Assembly: GCF_014385085.1 (NCBI RefSeq)
Contig: NZ_JACRTD010000008.1
Span: 1-64,000, forward strand
From: Youxingia wuxianensis
GTDB lineage: Bacteria > Bacillota > Clostridia > Oscillospirales > Ruminococcaceae
Reading direction: 5' to 3'
Length of the DNA stretch: 64,000 nucleotides
This document shows, piece by piece, positions 49,200 to 57,361 of this stretch; within the stretch, counting starts at the first letter, position 1; each line of letters begins with the position of its first letter. The notes under the pieces were generated by a model. It was given only the letters and a program-made list of their open reading frames with translations, made no database searches and had not been told where the DNA came from. Both the position numbers and the translations under genes were made by a program.

Positions 49200-50096
49200 A
49201 TGAAAAAATTGACACTTTTTATACTGGTGATGATCATCGCCGCCATGATACTAACCGGCTGCGGGGCCCAGGACGCCGCGGGTGAAAAGATTTCCTCCCC
49301 CGCCTCCCAAAATGAACAAAGTTCTTCCTCTGCAGAAAGTTTGCCTGCCGAAAGCGAAACGCCTCCTCCTTCACAGGAACCGCTGACGCCTATCTATGGA
49401 AATCAGATACAGGACGGTACTTATAAAATCGAGGTGTCCTCCAGCTCTTCCATGTTCCGGATTATCGACGCTCAGCTCACCGTGGCCAATGCAGAAATGT
49501 CCGCTGTCCTCACCCTTAGCGGGACTGGTTACGAGAAACTGTATATGGGCACCGGGGAGGAAGCGCTTGCCGATTCCCAGGATAAATATATCTATTTTGT
49601 AGAGGACTCTGAGGGTAAATATACCTATCAAGTTCCGGTTGACGCTTTGGATCAGGAAATCGACTGCGCAGCATGGAGTATCCGAAAAGAAAAATGGTAT
49701 GACCGTACCTTGGTGTTCCACTCCTCCCTGCTTCCTTCGGAAGCGATTTCTTCCGCTGCGCCGGCCGCCCTTCCCACCCAGGGGGAATATCAAATTCAAG
49801 TTTCCCTTTCCGGCGGTACCGGCCGCGCAGAAGTGGCCTCTCCGGCAAAGCTGACGGTGGCGGCAGACGGCGCTGCTACAGCCACGATCGTATGGAGCAG
49901 CCCATATTATGAAAATATGACGGTATCGGGTATTTCTTATTCTCCTGTCAGCATGGGAGAAAACTCCACCTTTGAAATCCCGGTAGTCCTGGACACGGAT
50001 ATGGCTGTCAGCGCTACTACCATCGCCATGAGCGAACCCCATGAAATTGACTATACTTTGTATTTTGATACAGCCACAATGAAACCTTTGGAGTAA
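49200..50096 (+). CDS. Two-domain beta-rich lipoprotein of the cobalamin operon
   Basis: The 298-residue protein has a lipoprotein signal (ILTGCGAQ), a Ser/Pro-rich linker and two beta domains. Domain one (about residues 75-185) reads IQDGTYKIEVSSSSSMFRI and ends CAAWSIRKEKWYDRTLVFHS; domain two (about 200-295) starts GEYQIQVSLSGGTG and ends EIDYTLYFD. The repeat DGTY/GEYxIxV with a WYDRT motif recurs in clostridial metal or tetrapyrrole uptake loci and may be NEAT-like. The ATG at 49200 is chosen over the upstream TTG by its signal peptide. Ligand unknown. Confidence 0.7.
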   Translation: MKKLTLFILVMIIAAMILTGCGAQDAAGEKISSPASQNEQSSSSAESLPAESETPPPSQEPLTPIYGNQIQDGTYKIEVSSSSSMFRIIDAQLTVANAEMSAVLTLSGTGYEKLYMGTGEEALADSQDKYIYFVEDSEGKYTYQVPVDALDQEIDCAAWSIRKEKWYDRTLVFHSSLLPSEAISSAAPAALPTQGEYQIQVSLSGGTGRAEVASPAKLTVAADGAATATIVWSSPYYENMTVSGISYSPVSMGENSTFEIPVVLDTDMAVSATTIAMSEPHEIDYTLYFDTATMKPLE

Positions 50097-50098
50097 AT

Positions 50099-51253
50099 AT
50101 GAAAATAAGAAAAATAGTACGAAAAGCAAGCTGTCTGCTGCTAGTGCTTCTCATGTTGTCCGGCTGCCTGCCCGCCACCCCCGCCGAACTTTCACCAGGT
50201 GAGCTTGGAAACGGCTGGCAGGTTCAAAGCAGCATGGATCTGCAGTATGCGCAAAATTTCAGCGTGGATTATTACCCTGGAGACTATACCCTGCTTTCCA
50301 TCTCAGATGGTTCCCGGTTCTTAATCGTGCCCGAGGAAGGCACGGTTCCGGCCGGAATTGACGAAGATATTGTGATTCTTACCCGGCCGATTGAGGATAT
50401 CTATCTGGTAGCCACCTCGGCTATGTGTTTGTTTGACGCTCTGGACGCTCTCAGCAGCATCCGGCTCTCAGGGCTACAAGCGAAAGACTGGTACATTTCA
50501 ACTGCCCGCAAAGCGATGGAGGCGGGGGATATCCTTTACGCCGGCAAATATAACGCTCCTGATTATGAGCTGATCATGTCCCATGGCGCCAGCCTAGCCA
50601 TTGAATCCACAATGATTAACCATGCGCCTGAGGTAAAAGAAAAGCTGCAGGAGGTAGGTATCCCGGTATTGATTGATCAGTCCAGTTATGAAACCCATCC
50701 GTTGGGACGTACGGAATGGATCAAGCTGTATGGGGCTCTTGTGGGGAAAGAAGAAGTCGCCTGCCGGCTGTTTGAAGAACAGGCTGCCTACTTACAGGCC
50801 CTGGCCGGAGAGGAAAATACCGGAAAAACCGTAGCGTTTTTCTATATTAGTTCTTCTGGGTATGCTGTAGCCAGAAAATCAGGGGATTACATAACAAAAA
50901 TGATCGAGCTTGCCGGGGGAAATTACATTTTTGAGAACCTGGGCGACCCTCAAAAAGCTACCAGTACTGTCCCTTTGGAGATGGAGCAGTTTTATGCTAC
51001 TGCAAAAGACGCAGATTTTATCATCTATAACAGTACTGTCGGGGGAGAATTATCCTCCTTAGAAGAGCTCATTGGCAAAAATGAGCTGCTTCGTGATTTT
51101 AAAGCGGTACAAAATGGGAATGTTTGGTGTGTCGAAAAAAATCTATTCCAAGAAACTACGCAGTTGGGTCTGATGATATCGGATATTCACCGAATGCTTA
51201 CAGAAAACGATGCATCTTTAAATAAGCTAAACTTTATGTATAGGCTGCAATAA
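50099..51253 (+). CDS. Cobalamin/iron-complex ABC substrate-binding lipoprotein (BtuF-like)
   Basis: The 384-residue protein has a lipoprotein signal (LLVLLMLSGCLP) and a two-lobe helical-backbone binding fold (TroA/FepB type, about residues 95-375): IVILTRPIEDIYLVATSAM, PDYELIMSHGASLAIESTM and YETHPLGRTEWIKLYGALVGKE are the typical segments. It starts three bases after the previous stop, so it is coupled to it. With the next two genes it forms a BtuFCD-type importer under cobalamin control. Confidence 0.87.
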   Translation: MKIRKIVRKASCLLLVLLMLSGCLPATPAELSPGELGNGWQVQSSMDLQYAQNFSVDYYPGDYTLLSISDGSRFLIVPEEGTVPAGIDEDIVILTRPIEDIYLVATSAMCLFDALDALSSIRLSGLQAKDWYISTARKAMEAGDILYAGKYNAPDYELIMSHGASLAIESTMINHAPEVKEKLQEVGIPVLIDQSSYETHPLGRTEWIKLYGALVGKEEVACRLFEEQAAYLQALAGEENTGKTVAFFYISSSGYAVARKSGDYITKMIELAGGNYIFENLGDPQKATSTVPLEMEQFYATAKDADFIIYNSTVGGELSSLEELIGKNELLRDFKAVQNGNVWCVEKNLFQETTQLGLMISDIHRMLTENDASLNKLNFMYRLQ

Positions 51254-51292
51254 CGGCCGGGACAAAAACCTGTGGGGAAAGAAGGAACAAAA

Positions 51293-52318
51293 ATGAAAGA
51301 CGAGCTTATAAAAAAACGGCTTCGCTATGCGGCTGTGCTGGTCATATTTCTTATTCTTTTCACACTGCTGCTCTTACTGAATATTATCCTCGGCAGCGTA
51401 GACGTACGGATATCGGATATTGTCAAGATCCTATTTGGACAGGGCGGGAACACTACTGATCAGGGAATCATTTGGAAGGTGCGCCTTCCCCGAACGATGG
51501 CGGCCGTTCTGCTGGGCGGTGCTCTTTCCCTTTCGGGTTTTTTATTACAAACCTTCTTTAACAATCCTATCGCCGGTCCGTATGTGCTGGGGATTTCTTC
51601 CGGCGCAAAGCTGACGGTAGCGATTTATATGGTGATGATGTTCAGCAGAACCCATGTGGTAGGATCGTACGCTTTGATTATTGCTGCCTTTCTAGGCGCT
51701 ATGCTTTCTATGGGATTTGTTCTTTTGATGGCTCGGACGGTGCGAAGCGCTTCCATGCTTATTGTCAGCGGCGTTATGATCGGTTATATCTGTTCGGCAA
51801 TTACCGACTTTATCGTCACCTTTGCCGACGACGCCAGTATCGTAAATCTGCACAACTGGTCCCGAGGCAGTTTTTCCGGAGTTTCCTGGCAGGATGTGCA
51901 GGTCATGGCGGTAGTAGTGCTTTTCACTTCAGCAGTGGTGTTTTTGCTTTCAAAACCTATTGGCGCTTATCAGCTGGGCGAAAGCTATGCTCAGAATATG
52001 GGAGTAAATATCAAAGCCTTCCGCATAACTCTGGTGCTTCTTTCCAGTATTTTAAGCGCCTGTGTTACCGCCTTTGCAGGGCCAATTTCCTTTGTGGGGA
52101 TCGCAGTGCCCCATTTGGTAAAATCCTTTCTCAAAACCTCCAAGCCCTTACTGGTTATTCCCATATGCTTTTTAGGCGGGGCGATTTTCTGCTTGGGGTG
52201 CGATCTGATCTCACGAACCCTTTTCTCGCCGCTGGAACTGAGCATCAGTTCGGTTACCGCTGTGATCGGGGCGCCTATCGTAATAAGTATTTTACTCAGA
52301 AAGAAGGTACGGGGCTGA
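51293..52318 (+). CDS. Cobalamin-type ABC permease (BtuC/FecCD family)
   Basis: The 341-residue membrane protein has about ten helices and the FecCD signatures VRLPRTMAAVLLGGALSLSGFLLQTFFNNPIAGPYVLG (residues 55-95) and AGPISFVGIAVPHLVKSF near 265, the coupling region. ATG 51293 follows AAAGAAGGAACAAAA; a GTG at 51272 would lengthen it by seven residues. Its stop overlaps the ATPase start. Confidence 0.92.
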   Translation: MKDELIKKRLRYAAVLVIFLILFTLLLLLNIILGSVDVRISDIVKILFGQGGNTTDQGIIWKVRLPRTMAAVLLGGALSLSGFLLQTFFNNPIAGPYVLGISSGAKLTVAIYMVMMFSRTHVVGSYALIIAAFLGAMLSMGFVLLMARTVRSASMLIVSGVMIGYICSAITDFIVTFADDASIVNLHNWSRGSFSGVSWQDVQVMAVVVLFTSAVVFLLSKPIGAYQLGESYAQNMGVNIKAFRITLVLLSSILSACVTAFAGPISFVGIAVPHLVKSFLKTSKPLLVIPICFLGGAIFCLGCDLISRTLFSPLELSISSVTAVIGAPIVISILLRKKVRG

Positions 52319-53430
52319 TGGATGCGTTTTTCCGAACTCAGCGGCTAACAGTAGGTTATAATGGCATCCCACTGATTAAGGACATTGACATCCAGTTGGA
52401 TAAGGGGCAGATCCTGTCGCTGATCGGACCCAATGGCTCTGGAAAGTCTACTATTCTCAAGAGCATTACTAACTATCTAAAAAGTATCTGCGGCACGGTG
52501 TATATTGATAATCGCTGCTTAGATGATATGAATAATCGGGATCTGTCTTACGAGGTGTCTGTAGTATTAACGGAAAAACTTAAGACAGAGCTTATGACCT
52601 GTGAAGACGTAGTAGCCACAGGCCGTTATCCCTATACCGGGATGTTAGGGATCCTTTCCCCAACGGATCACGTAAAAGTGCGGGACGCTATGGAACTGGT
52701 CAACGTTTGGGAACTGCGCGACCGTGATTTTACTGAGATCAGCGATGGCCAGCGCCAGAGAATACTGCTTGCCCGGGCAATTTGCCAGGAACCGCGAATT
52801 ATCGTCCTGGACGAACCCACCTCTTTTCTTGATGTAAGATATCAGCTGGAGCTTCTGAATATTCTCAGAACTATGGCGAAAGAGCGGGACATTACGGTGA
52901 TCATGTCGCTTCACGAACTTGATCTTGCCCAGAAGGTGTCTGATTTGGTGATGTGTGTAAAAGGGGAATTTGTTACCCGCTTTGGCAGCCCAAAAGAAAT
53001 CTTCAAAAAAGAGATAATCAGCGAACTATATGAGCTGTCCAACGGGAGCTACAATCCACTTTTTGGAAGTTTCGAGATGCAACGCCCATGTGGCGCAGCT
53101 AAAGTGTTCGTGATTGCAGGCGGCGGAACGGGGATTTATGAATACCGGGCCCTTCAAAAAAAGCAGATTCCATTTGTAACCGGCATTCTCCACGACAACG
53201 ATATCGACTATCAAGTCGCTCAGGATTTGGCATCAGAGGTTTTCTGCGAAGAAAGCTTTACAAAAATCAGACAGGAAATTTATGACCGTGCGCTGAAACG
53301 TTTAAGCTCCTGCGATACCGTAATACACTGTTTAAACCGCTATGGGGAAATAAACGAAAAAAACCGCCAGCTCTACCAGGAGGCTCTGTCTTTGGGGCTT
53401 AGAGTAATTCCAAGCGCCGATATCATGTAA
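52318..53430 (+). CDS. Cobalamin-type ABC ATPase with extra C-terminal domain
   Basis: The 370-residue protein has a standard ABC domain in residues 1-245: LIGPNGSGKSTILKSI, EISDGQRQRILLARAI and IIVLDEPTSFLD. About 110 further residues (from 255) form a Rossmann-like domain, starting KVFVIAGGGTGIYEYRALQK, then HDNDIDYQVAQDLASEVF and CDTVIHCLNRYGEIN. Classic BtuD lacks this part. The ATG overlaps the permease stop. The extra domain may sense a nucleotide or cofactor; I recall similar extensions only in clostridial homologues. Confidence 0.85.
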   Translation: MDAFFRTQRLTVGYNGIPLIKDIDIQLDKGQILSLIGPNGSGKSTILKSITNYLKSICGTVYIDNRCLDDMNNRDLSYEVSVVLTEKLKTELMTCEDVVATGRYPYTGMLGILSPTDHVKVRDAMELVNVWELRDRDFTEISDGQRQRILLARAICQEPRIIVLDEPTSFLDVRYQLELLNILRTMAKERDITVIMSLHELDLAQKVSDLVMCVKGEFVTRFGSPKEIFKKEIISELYELSNGSYNPLFGSFEMQRPCGAAKVFVIAGGGTGIYEYRALQKKQIPFVTGILHDNDIDYQVAQDLASEVFCEESFTKIRQEIYDRALKRLSSCDTVIHCLNRYGEINEKNRQLYQEALSLGLRVIPSADIM

Positions 53431-53467
53431 GATGTACGCGGCAGGTTGTAAAAATATGAGTATAAAT

Positions 53468-53499
53468 GAAAATTCCCCGGCCAGGCCGGGGAATTTTTA
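53468..53499 (+). terminator. Terminator of the cobalamin operon
   Basis: AAAATTCCCCGGCC pairs with GGCCGGGGAATTTTT with a two-base loop. Confidence 0.85.
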
Positions 53500-53567
53500 C
53501 TCGCTTTTGTTTTAGACCGTCAAAGGAGGAGCAGCGGCGTGAGTGCGCTCCAATTTTGCATTAAAAA

Positions 53568-53598
53568 TCGGAGCAAGCGATACATAGCTTGCTCCGAC
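53568..53598 (-). terminator. Terminator of the symporter gene
   Basis: On the minus strand CGGAGCAAG pairs with CTTGCTCCG around ten bases, followed by ATTTTTAAT. Confidence 0.75.
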
Positions 53599-53613
53599 GT
53601 GGTTGGAGTGTCC

Positions 53614-55170
53614 TTACAGAACTTTTCCTACAGCCTTATCGAACTCCGCCGTTACTTCCGCAGACGGGGCAGGCGTTACAAGAGACACAACAACAATACA
53701 TACACAGGACAAAATAAATGCAGGCAGTAATTCATAGATATTCCAAACGCCGCCCAAAGGACGAATGAACAGTTTCCATACAAATACCATAAAGCCTCCC
53801 GACAGCATACCAGCAATAGCACCAGCACGGGTTACACGCTTCCAGAACAGACACGCCAGCATCAGAGGTCCAAATACGGCGCCAAATCCTGCCCAAGCAA
53901 AACTGACAATCGTAAAAATGACGCTTTCTTCATCTGCAGCAATTACCATGGCAATCAGGGAAATAACTAAAAGTGTGATGCGGGAAATTTGCATAACCTT
54001 CTTATCTGTGGCGTCCTTTCGGAAAATTCCATGATAAATGTTTTTTGCCAACGCAGATGCCGCAATGAGGAGATACGAGTCGGAGGAGCTGATGGTTGCC
54101 GCAAGGATACCTGCCATCACAAAACCTGCCAAAAGAGGCGGCAGCAGATGGCTGGACAGAACAATAAATATATTTTCCGCCTCAGAGGAGGTTGTGAGAG
54201 CTACAGGAAATAGGGCGCGGCCAACAATACCAATAAAGACAGACACGCCAAGAGAAATTACGACCCAAATAGTCGCGATTCGGCGTGAGCGAGAAAGCTC
54301 GCTCTCCGAGCGAATCGCCATAAAGCGAAGTAGTACCTGCGGCATACCAAAGTAGCCAAGTCCCCATGCCATGCAGGAGGCAATCGACAGTATACCATAG
54401 GGTGCAGCCGATCCAAACTGAGGTTGTCCGTTTACGATCTGCTGTACACCATCTACAGTAACAGGATTAGCAATTCCGAAAAAATCAAAGAAACCGGGAA
54501 TTGATTTTGCATTGGCAACCACTGCATCTAAACCACCAGCAGCGTGAGTACCTACCAAAACCACAATACTAAGCGCGACTATCATGACACAGGCCTGCAT
54601 AAAGTCGGAAACACTTTCTGCCAGGAAGCCACCCAGAATGGTATATAGAAGTACAAATATTGCTCCGATAATCATCATAGGTATATATGGCATATCAAAT
54701 AATGTAGAAAAAAGCTTACCACAGGTCACAAAGCAACTGGATGCGTATACAGTAAAGAAAATCAAAATAAAGAGCGCTGCAATGCTCATAATGACTTTGC
54801 GATGCTCATGGAAGCGATTAGAAAAAAATTCAGGAAGTGTAATGGATTCATCGGCGATTTCACTATAACGGCGCAGACGCTTGGAGACAATCAACCAATT
54901 AAGATATGTGCCAACAGCAAGACCGATAGCCGTCCATGCAGCATCAGAAATGCCGCACCAATAGGCAACACCGGGCAGCCCCATAAGTAACCATCCAGAC
55001 ATGTCAGAAGCCTCAGCACTCATGGCTGTGATCCAGGGCCCCAGACTGCGCCCGCCAATAAAGTACTCTTTTGAGCTCCTATTTGCCCTACGCGCAAAAA
55101 ATAGTCCAATTAGGATGACCGCACTCATATAGATCATCATGGCAATCAGTATTTGTAATGTGTTGCTCAT
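53614..55170 (-). CDS. putP: Sodium/proline symporter (PutP family)
   Basis: The 518-residue protein has about 13 membrane helices of the SSS family, with the sodium/substrate region MSAEASDMSGWLLMGLPG near residue 50 and SFAWAGFGAVFGPLMLACLFW near 410. The sequence is closest in pattern to PutP proline carriers. GGAGGAAGCCGTA supports ATG 55170; an upstream ATG-like start would add 11 residues. Proline uptake would serve Stickland-type fermentation or osmotic balance. Confidence 0.88.
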   Translation of the reverse strand: MSNTLQILIAMMIYMSAVILIGLFFARRANRSSKEYFIGGRSLGPWITAMSAEASDMSGWLLMGLPGVAYWCGISDAAWTAIGLAVGTYLNWLIVSKRLRRYSEIADESITLPEFFSNRFHEHRKVIMSIAALFILIFFTVYASSCFVTCGKLFSTLFDMPYIPMMIIGAIFVLLYTILGGFLAESVSDFMQACVMIVALSIVVLVGTHAAGGLDAVVANAKSIPGFFDFFGIANPVTVDGVQQIVNGQPQFGSAAPYGILSIASCMAWGLGYFGMPQVLLRFMAIRSESELSRSRRIATIWVVISLGVSVFIGIVGRALFPVALTTSSEAENIFIVLSSHLLPPLLAGFVMAGILAATISSSDSYLLIAASALAKNIYHGIFRKDATDKKVMQISRITLLVISLIAMVIAADEESVIFTIVSFAWAGFGAVFGPLMLACLFWKRVTRAGAIAGMLSGGFMVFVWKLFIRPLGGVWNIYELLPAFILSCVCIVVVSLVTPAPSAEVTAEFDKAVGKVL

Positions 55171-55393
55171 TACGGCTTCCTCCAAAAATTCTATTTCTTT
55201 CACAATCTATAAAATGGCAACGTACTCTTTTCTAGTTTACTGTATTAAATTAAAAAAGTCAATATAATAATCCGTAATTTAAAAAGATATTAACATTACA
55301 TATTCGAATCAAAAAGAAACTTAAATGTACACGTAAGATTTACGTCATTTTCTGCAAGGTTAACATTGCCCGCTTTGCAAAACTATCTGAGAG

Positions 55394-55447
55394 CAAAAAA
55401 ACAGAGTGCCCGTTACAGGATACTCAAATCCTATAAGGGCACTCTGC
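55394..55447 (-). terminator. Terminator of the tRNA operon
   Basis: CAGAGTGCCCTTATAGGATT pairs with its complement in a long stem, followed on the minus strand by seven T. It begins two bases past the tRNA-Pro CCA end. Confidence 0.85.
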
Positions 55448-55448
55448 A

Positions 55449-55525
55449 TGGTCGAGGTGACAAGACTTGAACTTGCGGCCTCTGCGTCCCGAACGCAGCG
55501 CTCTACCAAACTGAGCCACACCTCG
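55449..55525 (-). tRNA. tRNA-Pro (CGG)
   Basis: The minus-strand sequence folds as a complete cloverleaf: acceptor CGAGGTG / CACCTCG, D arm with CTCAGTTTGGTAGAG, anticodon stem CTGCG / CGCAG with loop TTCGGGA (anticodon CGG), T loop TTCAAGT and an encoded ACCA end. It is the second gene of a two-tRNA unit. Confidence 0.93.
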
Positions 55526-55560
55526 AGGACAAATATGGCGGCAAACGCCGCCATAAAAAG

Positions 55561-55634
55561 TGGCTGCCCGACTAGGATTCGAACCCAGACAAACAGAGTC
55601 AGAGTCTGCCGTGCTACCATTACACAATCGGGCA
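55561..55634 (-). tRNA. tRNA-Gln (CTG)
   Basis: The minus-strand sequence folds as a complete cloverleaf: acceptor TGCCCGA / TCGGGCA, D arm GTGT / GCAC, anticodon stem GCAGA / TCTGT with loop CTCTGAC (anticodon CTG), T stem CTGGG / CCTAG with loop TTCGAAT, and an encoded GCCA end. It precedes tRNA-Pro by 35 bases in the transcript. Confidence 0.93.
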
Positions 55635-55655
55635 ACGTGATCAGTCACGAATTAT

Positions 55656-55683
55656 ATTATACCGTACCCACCAAAAAAGTCAA
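55656..55683 (-). promoter_or_regulatory. Promoter of the tRNA operon
   Basis: On the minus strand TTGACT and TATAAT are 16 bases apart; the -10 box is 22 bases before the tRNA-Gln 5' end. Confidence 0.7.
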
Positions 55684-55996
55684 GCCTTTCTCTTCAATTT
55701 TTAAGAAAAAACAACCAATAATTCTTATCAAATCTGGTTTTGGCATAATTATATTTGAAGCGATCATACTAATAAAAAACAACTCGTTATATTTAAGATA
55801 TTATAAAAAAACAGCTCCAAAACAATGTTCCCCCCGCGGGGCATCCGCGGCTGGTTTCGCTTTTGTAAGAAACTAGGAATAAGTTTTATTGCTCCGCAAT
55901 AAAACTTATAAATCGCTTGATTATATACTGGATTTGTGTATAATTAGATATACCAAGAAAAAGCAATTCATAATAATTATTGGGAGGTGCCATGTT
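55684..55996. other. Divergent intergenic region with hairpins
   Basis: No gene is seen. A GC-rich palindrome CCGCGGGGCATCCGCGG lies near 55834, followed by a fragment GGTTTCGCTTTTG shared with the 160-bp repeat at 62.5 kb. A 14-bp hairpin ATAAGTTTTATTGC / GCAATAAAACTTAT lies at 55879-55909, and the thioredoxin promoter follows. Confidence 0.55.
55917..55944 (+). promoter_or_regulatory. Promoter of the thioredoxin gene
   Basis: TTGATT and a perfect TATAAT are separated by 16 bases, about 50 bases before the thioredoxin ATG. Confidence 0.65.
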
Positions 55997-56314
55997 ATGT
56001 CCACGGTTCATTTTACAAAAGATACATTTGTTTCACAAGTATTAAATTCGAAAGGACTTGTACTTGTTGATTTCTGGGCGCCCTGGTGTGGGCCCTGCAA
56101 GATGGTTGGGCCTATTGTTGATAGTATTGCCCAGGAATTTGAAGGGAAAGCGGTTGTGGGTAAGGTAAATGTAGATGACGAACAGGAATTGGCCGTAAAA
56201 TTTGGTGTTATGTCCATCCCTACTATTTTAGTTTTTAAAAATGGTCAGGAGGTCAACCGTGTGGTCGGTCTCCAGTCAAAGCAAGCGCTAGCCCACATGC
56301 TGGAACAGGCATAA
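55997..56314 (+). CDS. trxA: Thioredoxin
   Basis: The 105-residue protein is a complete thioredoxin: VDFWAPWCGPCKMVGP with the redox pair CGPC at residues 31-34, then VDDEQELAVKFGVMSIPTILVFKNG with the cis-proline in MSIPT, and VVGLQSKQAL at the end. It reduces protein disulfides in the cytoplasm. GGGAGGTGCC supports ATG 55997; a longer frame lacks a ribosome site and extends into the promoter. Confidence 0.95.
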   Translation: MSTVHFTKDTFVSQVLNSKGLVLVDFWAPWCGPCKMVGPIVDSIAQEFEGKAVVGKVNVDDEQELAVKFGVMSIPTILVFKNGQEVNRVVGLQSKQALAHMLEQA

Positions 56315-56330
56315 TGATTATTGATGAAAT

Positions 56331-56366
56331 AAAATCCTTTGCTAACGCAAAGGATTTTATTTATTT
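56331..56366 (+). terminator. Terminator of thioredoxin
   Basis: AAAATCCTTTGC pairs with GCAAAGGATTTT around four bases, followed by ATTTATTTTAT. Confidence 0.85.
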
Positions 56367-56421
56367 TATCGGGCAAACTTTATTATGACCTTCCAAATAA
56401 AGAGATGGCGGAGGAGTTGCG

Positions 56422-56976
56422 GTGATTATTATAACCGGTTCAGAAAAACCAGCGGATAAGTACCTTTATAAAATTTTAGACGCGGCTGTAAATGAATATG
56501 TTTCTATTCTTTATTCAGACGCAAGTCATCTGATTCAGCCTGAAAAAGACGCGGATATCCTTTTTTTCCGCGCGGCCCAATTTAAAGAGATTACCTGTCC
56601 TCATGGAGCGTTTATTGTCCGCAGCTCCTCCTGTTTACCTGAGAAAATTCAATGTAAAAATTATGCGGTGATTGTAGACAGCTCAGATACCGCATCCGTC
56701 AGCCAGATCGCTAAACGAAAATTAAAAGCGATCACCTGTGGACTTTCTCGTACAGATACAATTACCTTGTCCTCCTTGGCGGTGGACAGCGCTGTTCTCT
56801 CCTTGCAGCGGCCTCTTACCGCTTTTGATGGAATAATCGTTGAACCTTTTGAGCTGCCTGTATCTTTTCAAACGCCAGTGGACGCTTTTTCATTGATGGC
56901 TTGTTTTGCCGCCCTATGTCTATTAGGAGAAAAAACTCCTTTTATCCAAAAAAATCTTTGGAATTTGGCATTTTAA
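56422..56976 (+). CDS. Hypothetical protein (184 aa)
   Basis: The product starts MIIITGSEKPADKYLYKILD with an alternating strand-helix pattern. It has YAVIVDSSDTASVSQIAKRKLKAITCGLSRTDTITLSSLAV in the middle and ends with a short hydrophobic helix (FSLMACFAALCLLGE). The middle part recalls the nucleotide-sensing fold of some Mur-ligase-like proteins (GLSRTDTITLSS), but no ATP motif is present. The start is GTG with GGAGG nine bases upstream. Not recognised with confidence. Confidence 0.65.
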   Translation: MIIITGSEKPADKYLYKILDAAVNEYVSILYSDASHLIQPEKDADILFFRAAQFKEITCPHGAFIVRSSSCLPEKIQCKNYAVIVDSSDTASVSQIAKRKLKAITCGLSRTDTITLSSLAVDSAVLSLQRPLTAFDGIIVEPFELPVSFQTPVDAFSLMACFAALCLLGEKTPFIQKNLWNLAF

Positions 56977-57100
56977 ATCTAGGTGATTTTTGGATGGTAT
57001 TTACGAAACATTTGGCAGTTATATTTAATTATGCTATGCCTATAATAATATTGCAAACGCAAGAAAAAATCTCATAAAACTTAAGGAGTGTAAAACAATT

Positions 57101-57295
57101 ATGTCTAGAAGTAATAATCCTGTAGTACCGAGTGCTAAAGAAGCTCTTAACAAATTTAAAATGGAAGCCGCTAGTGAAGTAGGCGTAAACCTGAAACAGG
57201 GTTACAATGGCGATCTGACCTCCAGAGAAGCTGGTTCTGTTGGCGGTCAGATGGTTAAAAAAATGATCGAAGCTTACGAAAATTCCATGAAATAA
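57101..57295 (+). CDS. Small acid-soluble spore protein, alpha/beta type
   Basis: The 64-residue protein has the family's two signatures: MEAASEVGVNLKQGYNGDLTSREAGSVGGQMVKKMIE, including the germination-protease site region near EAASEVGV and the DNA-contacting GDLTSREAGSVGG. Such proteins coat DNA in spores and protect it from UV. It shows the organism forms endospores. AAGGAGTGTAAAACAATT precedes the ATG; a sporulation sigma-G promoter was not clearly found. Confidence 0.95.
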   Translation: MSRSNNPVVPSAKEALNKFKMEAASEVGVNLKQGYNGDLTSREAGSVGGQMVKKMIEAYENSMK

Positions 57296-57325
57296 TTAAA
57301 TTCGCTCATAACGAATTTAAATGAA

Positions 57326-57361
57326 AACCGAGCAGGGCAACCGCCCTGCTCGGTTTCTTTT
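57326..57361. terminator. Bidirectional terminator
   Basis: AAACCGAGCAGGGC pairs with GCCCTGCTCGGTTT around four bases, between the spore protein gene and the convergent sensor kinase. Confidence 0.87.

Noticed and set aside
55360..55876. Several frames across the tRNA pair
   Set aside because: They overlap two complete cloverleaf tRNAs and a terminator on the other strand.
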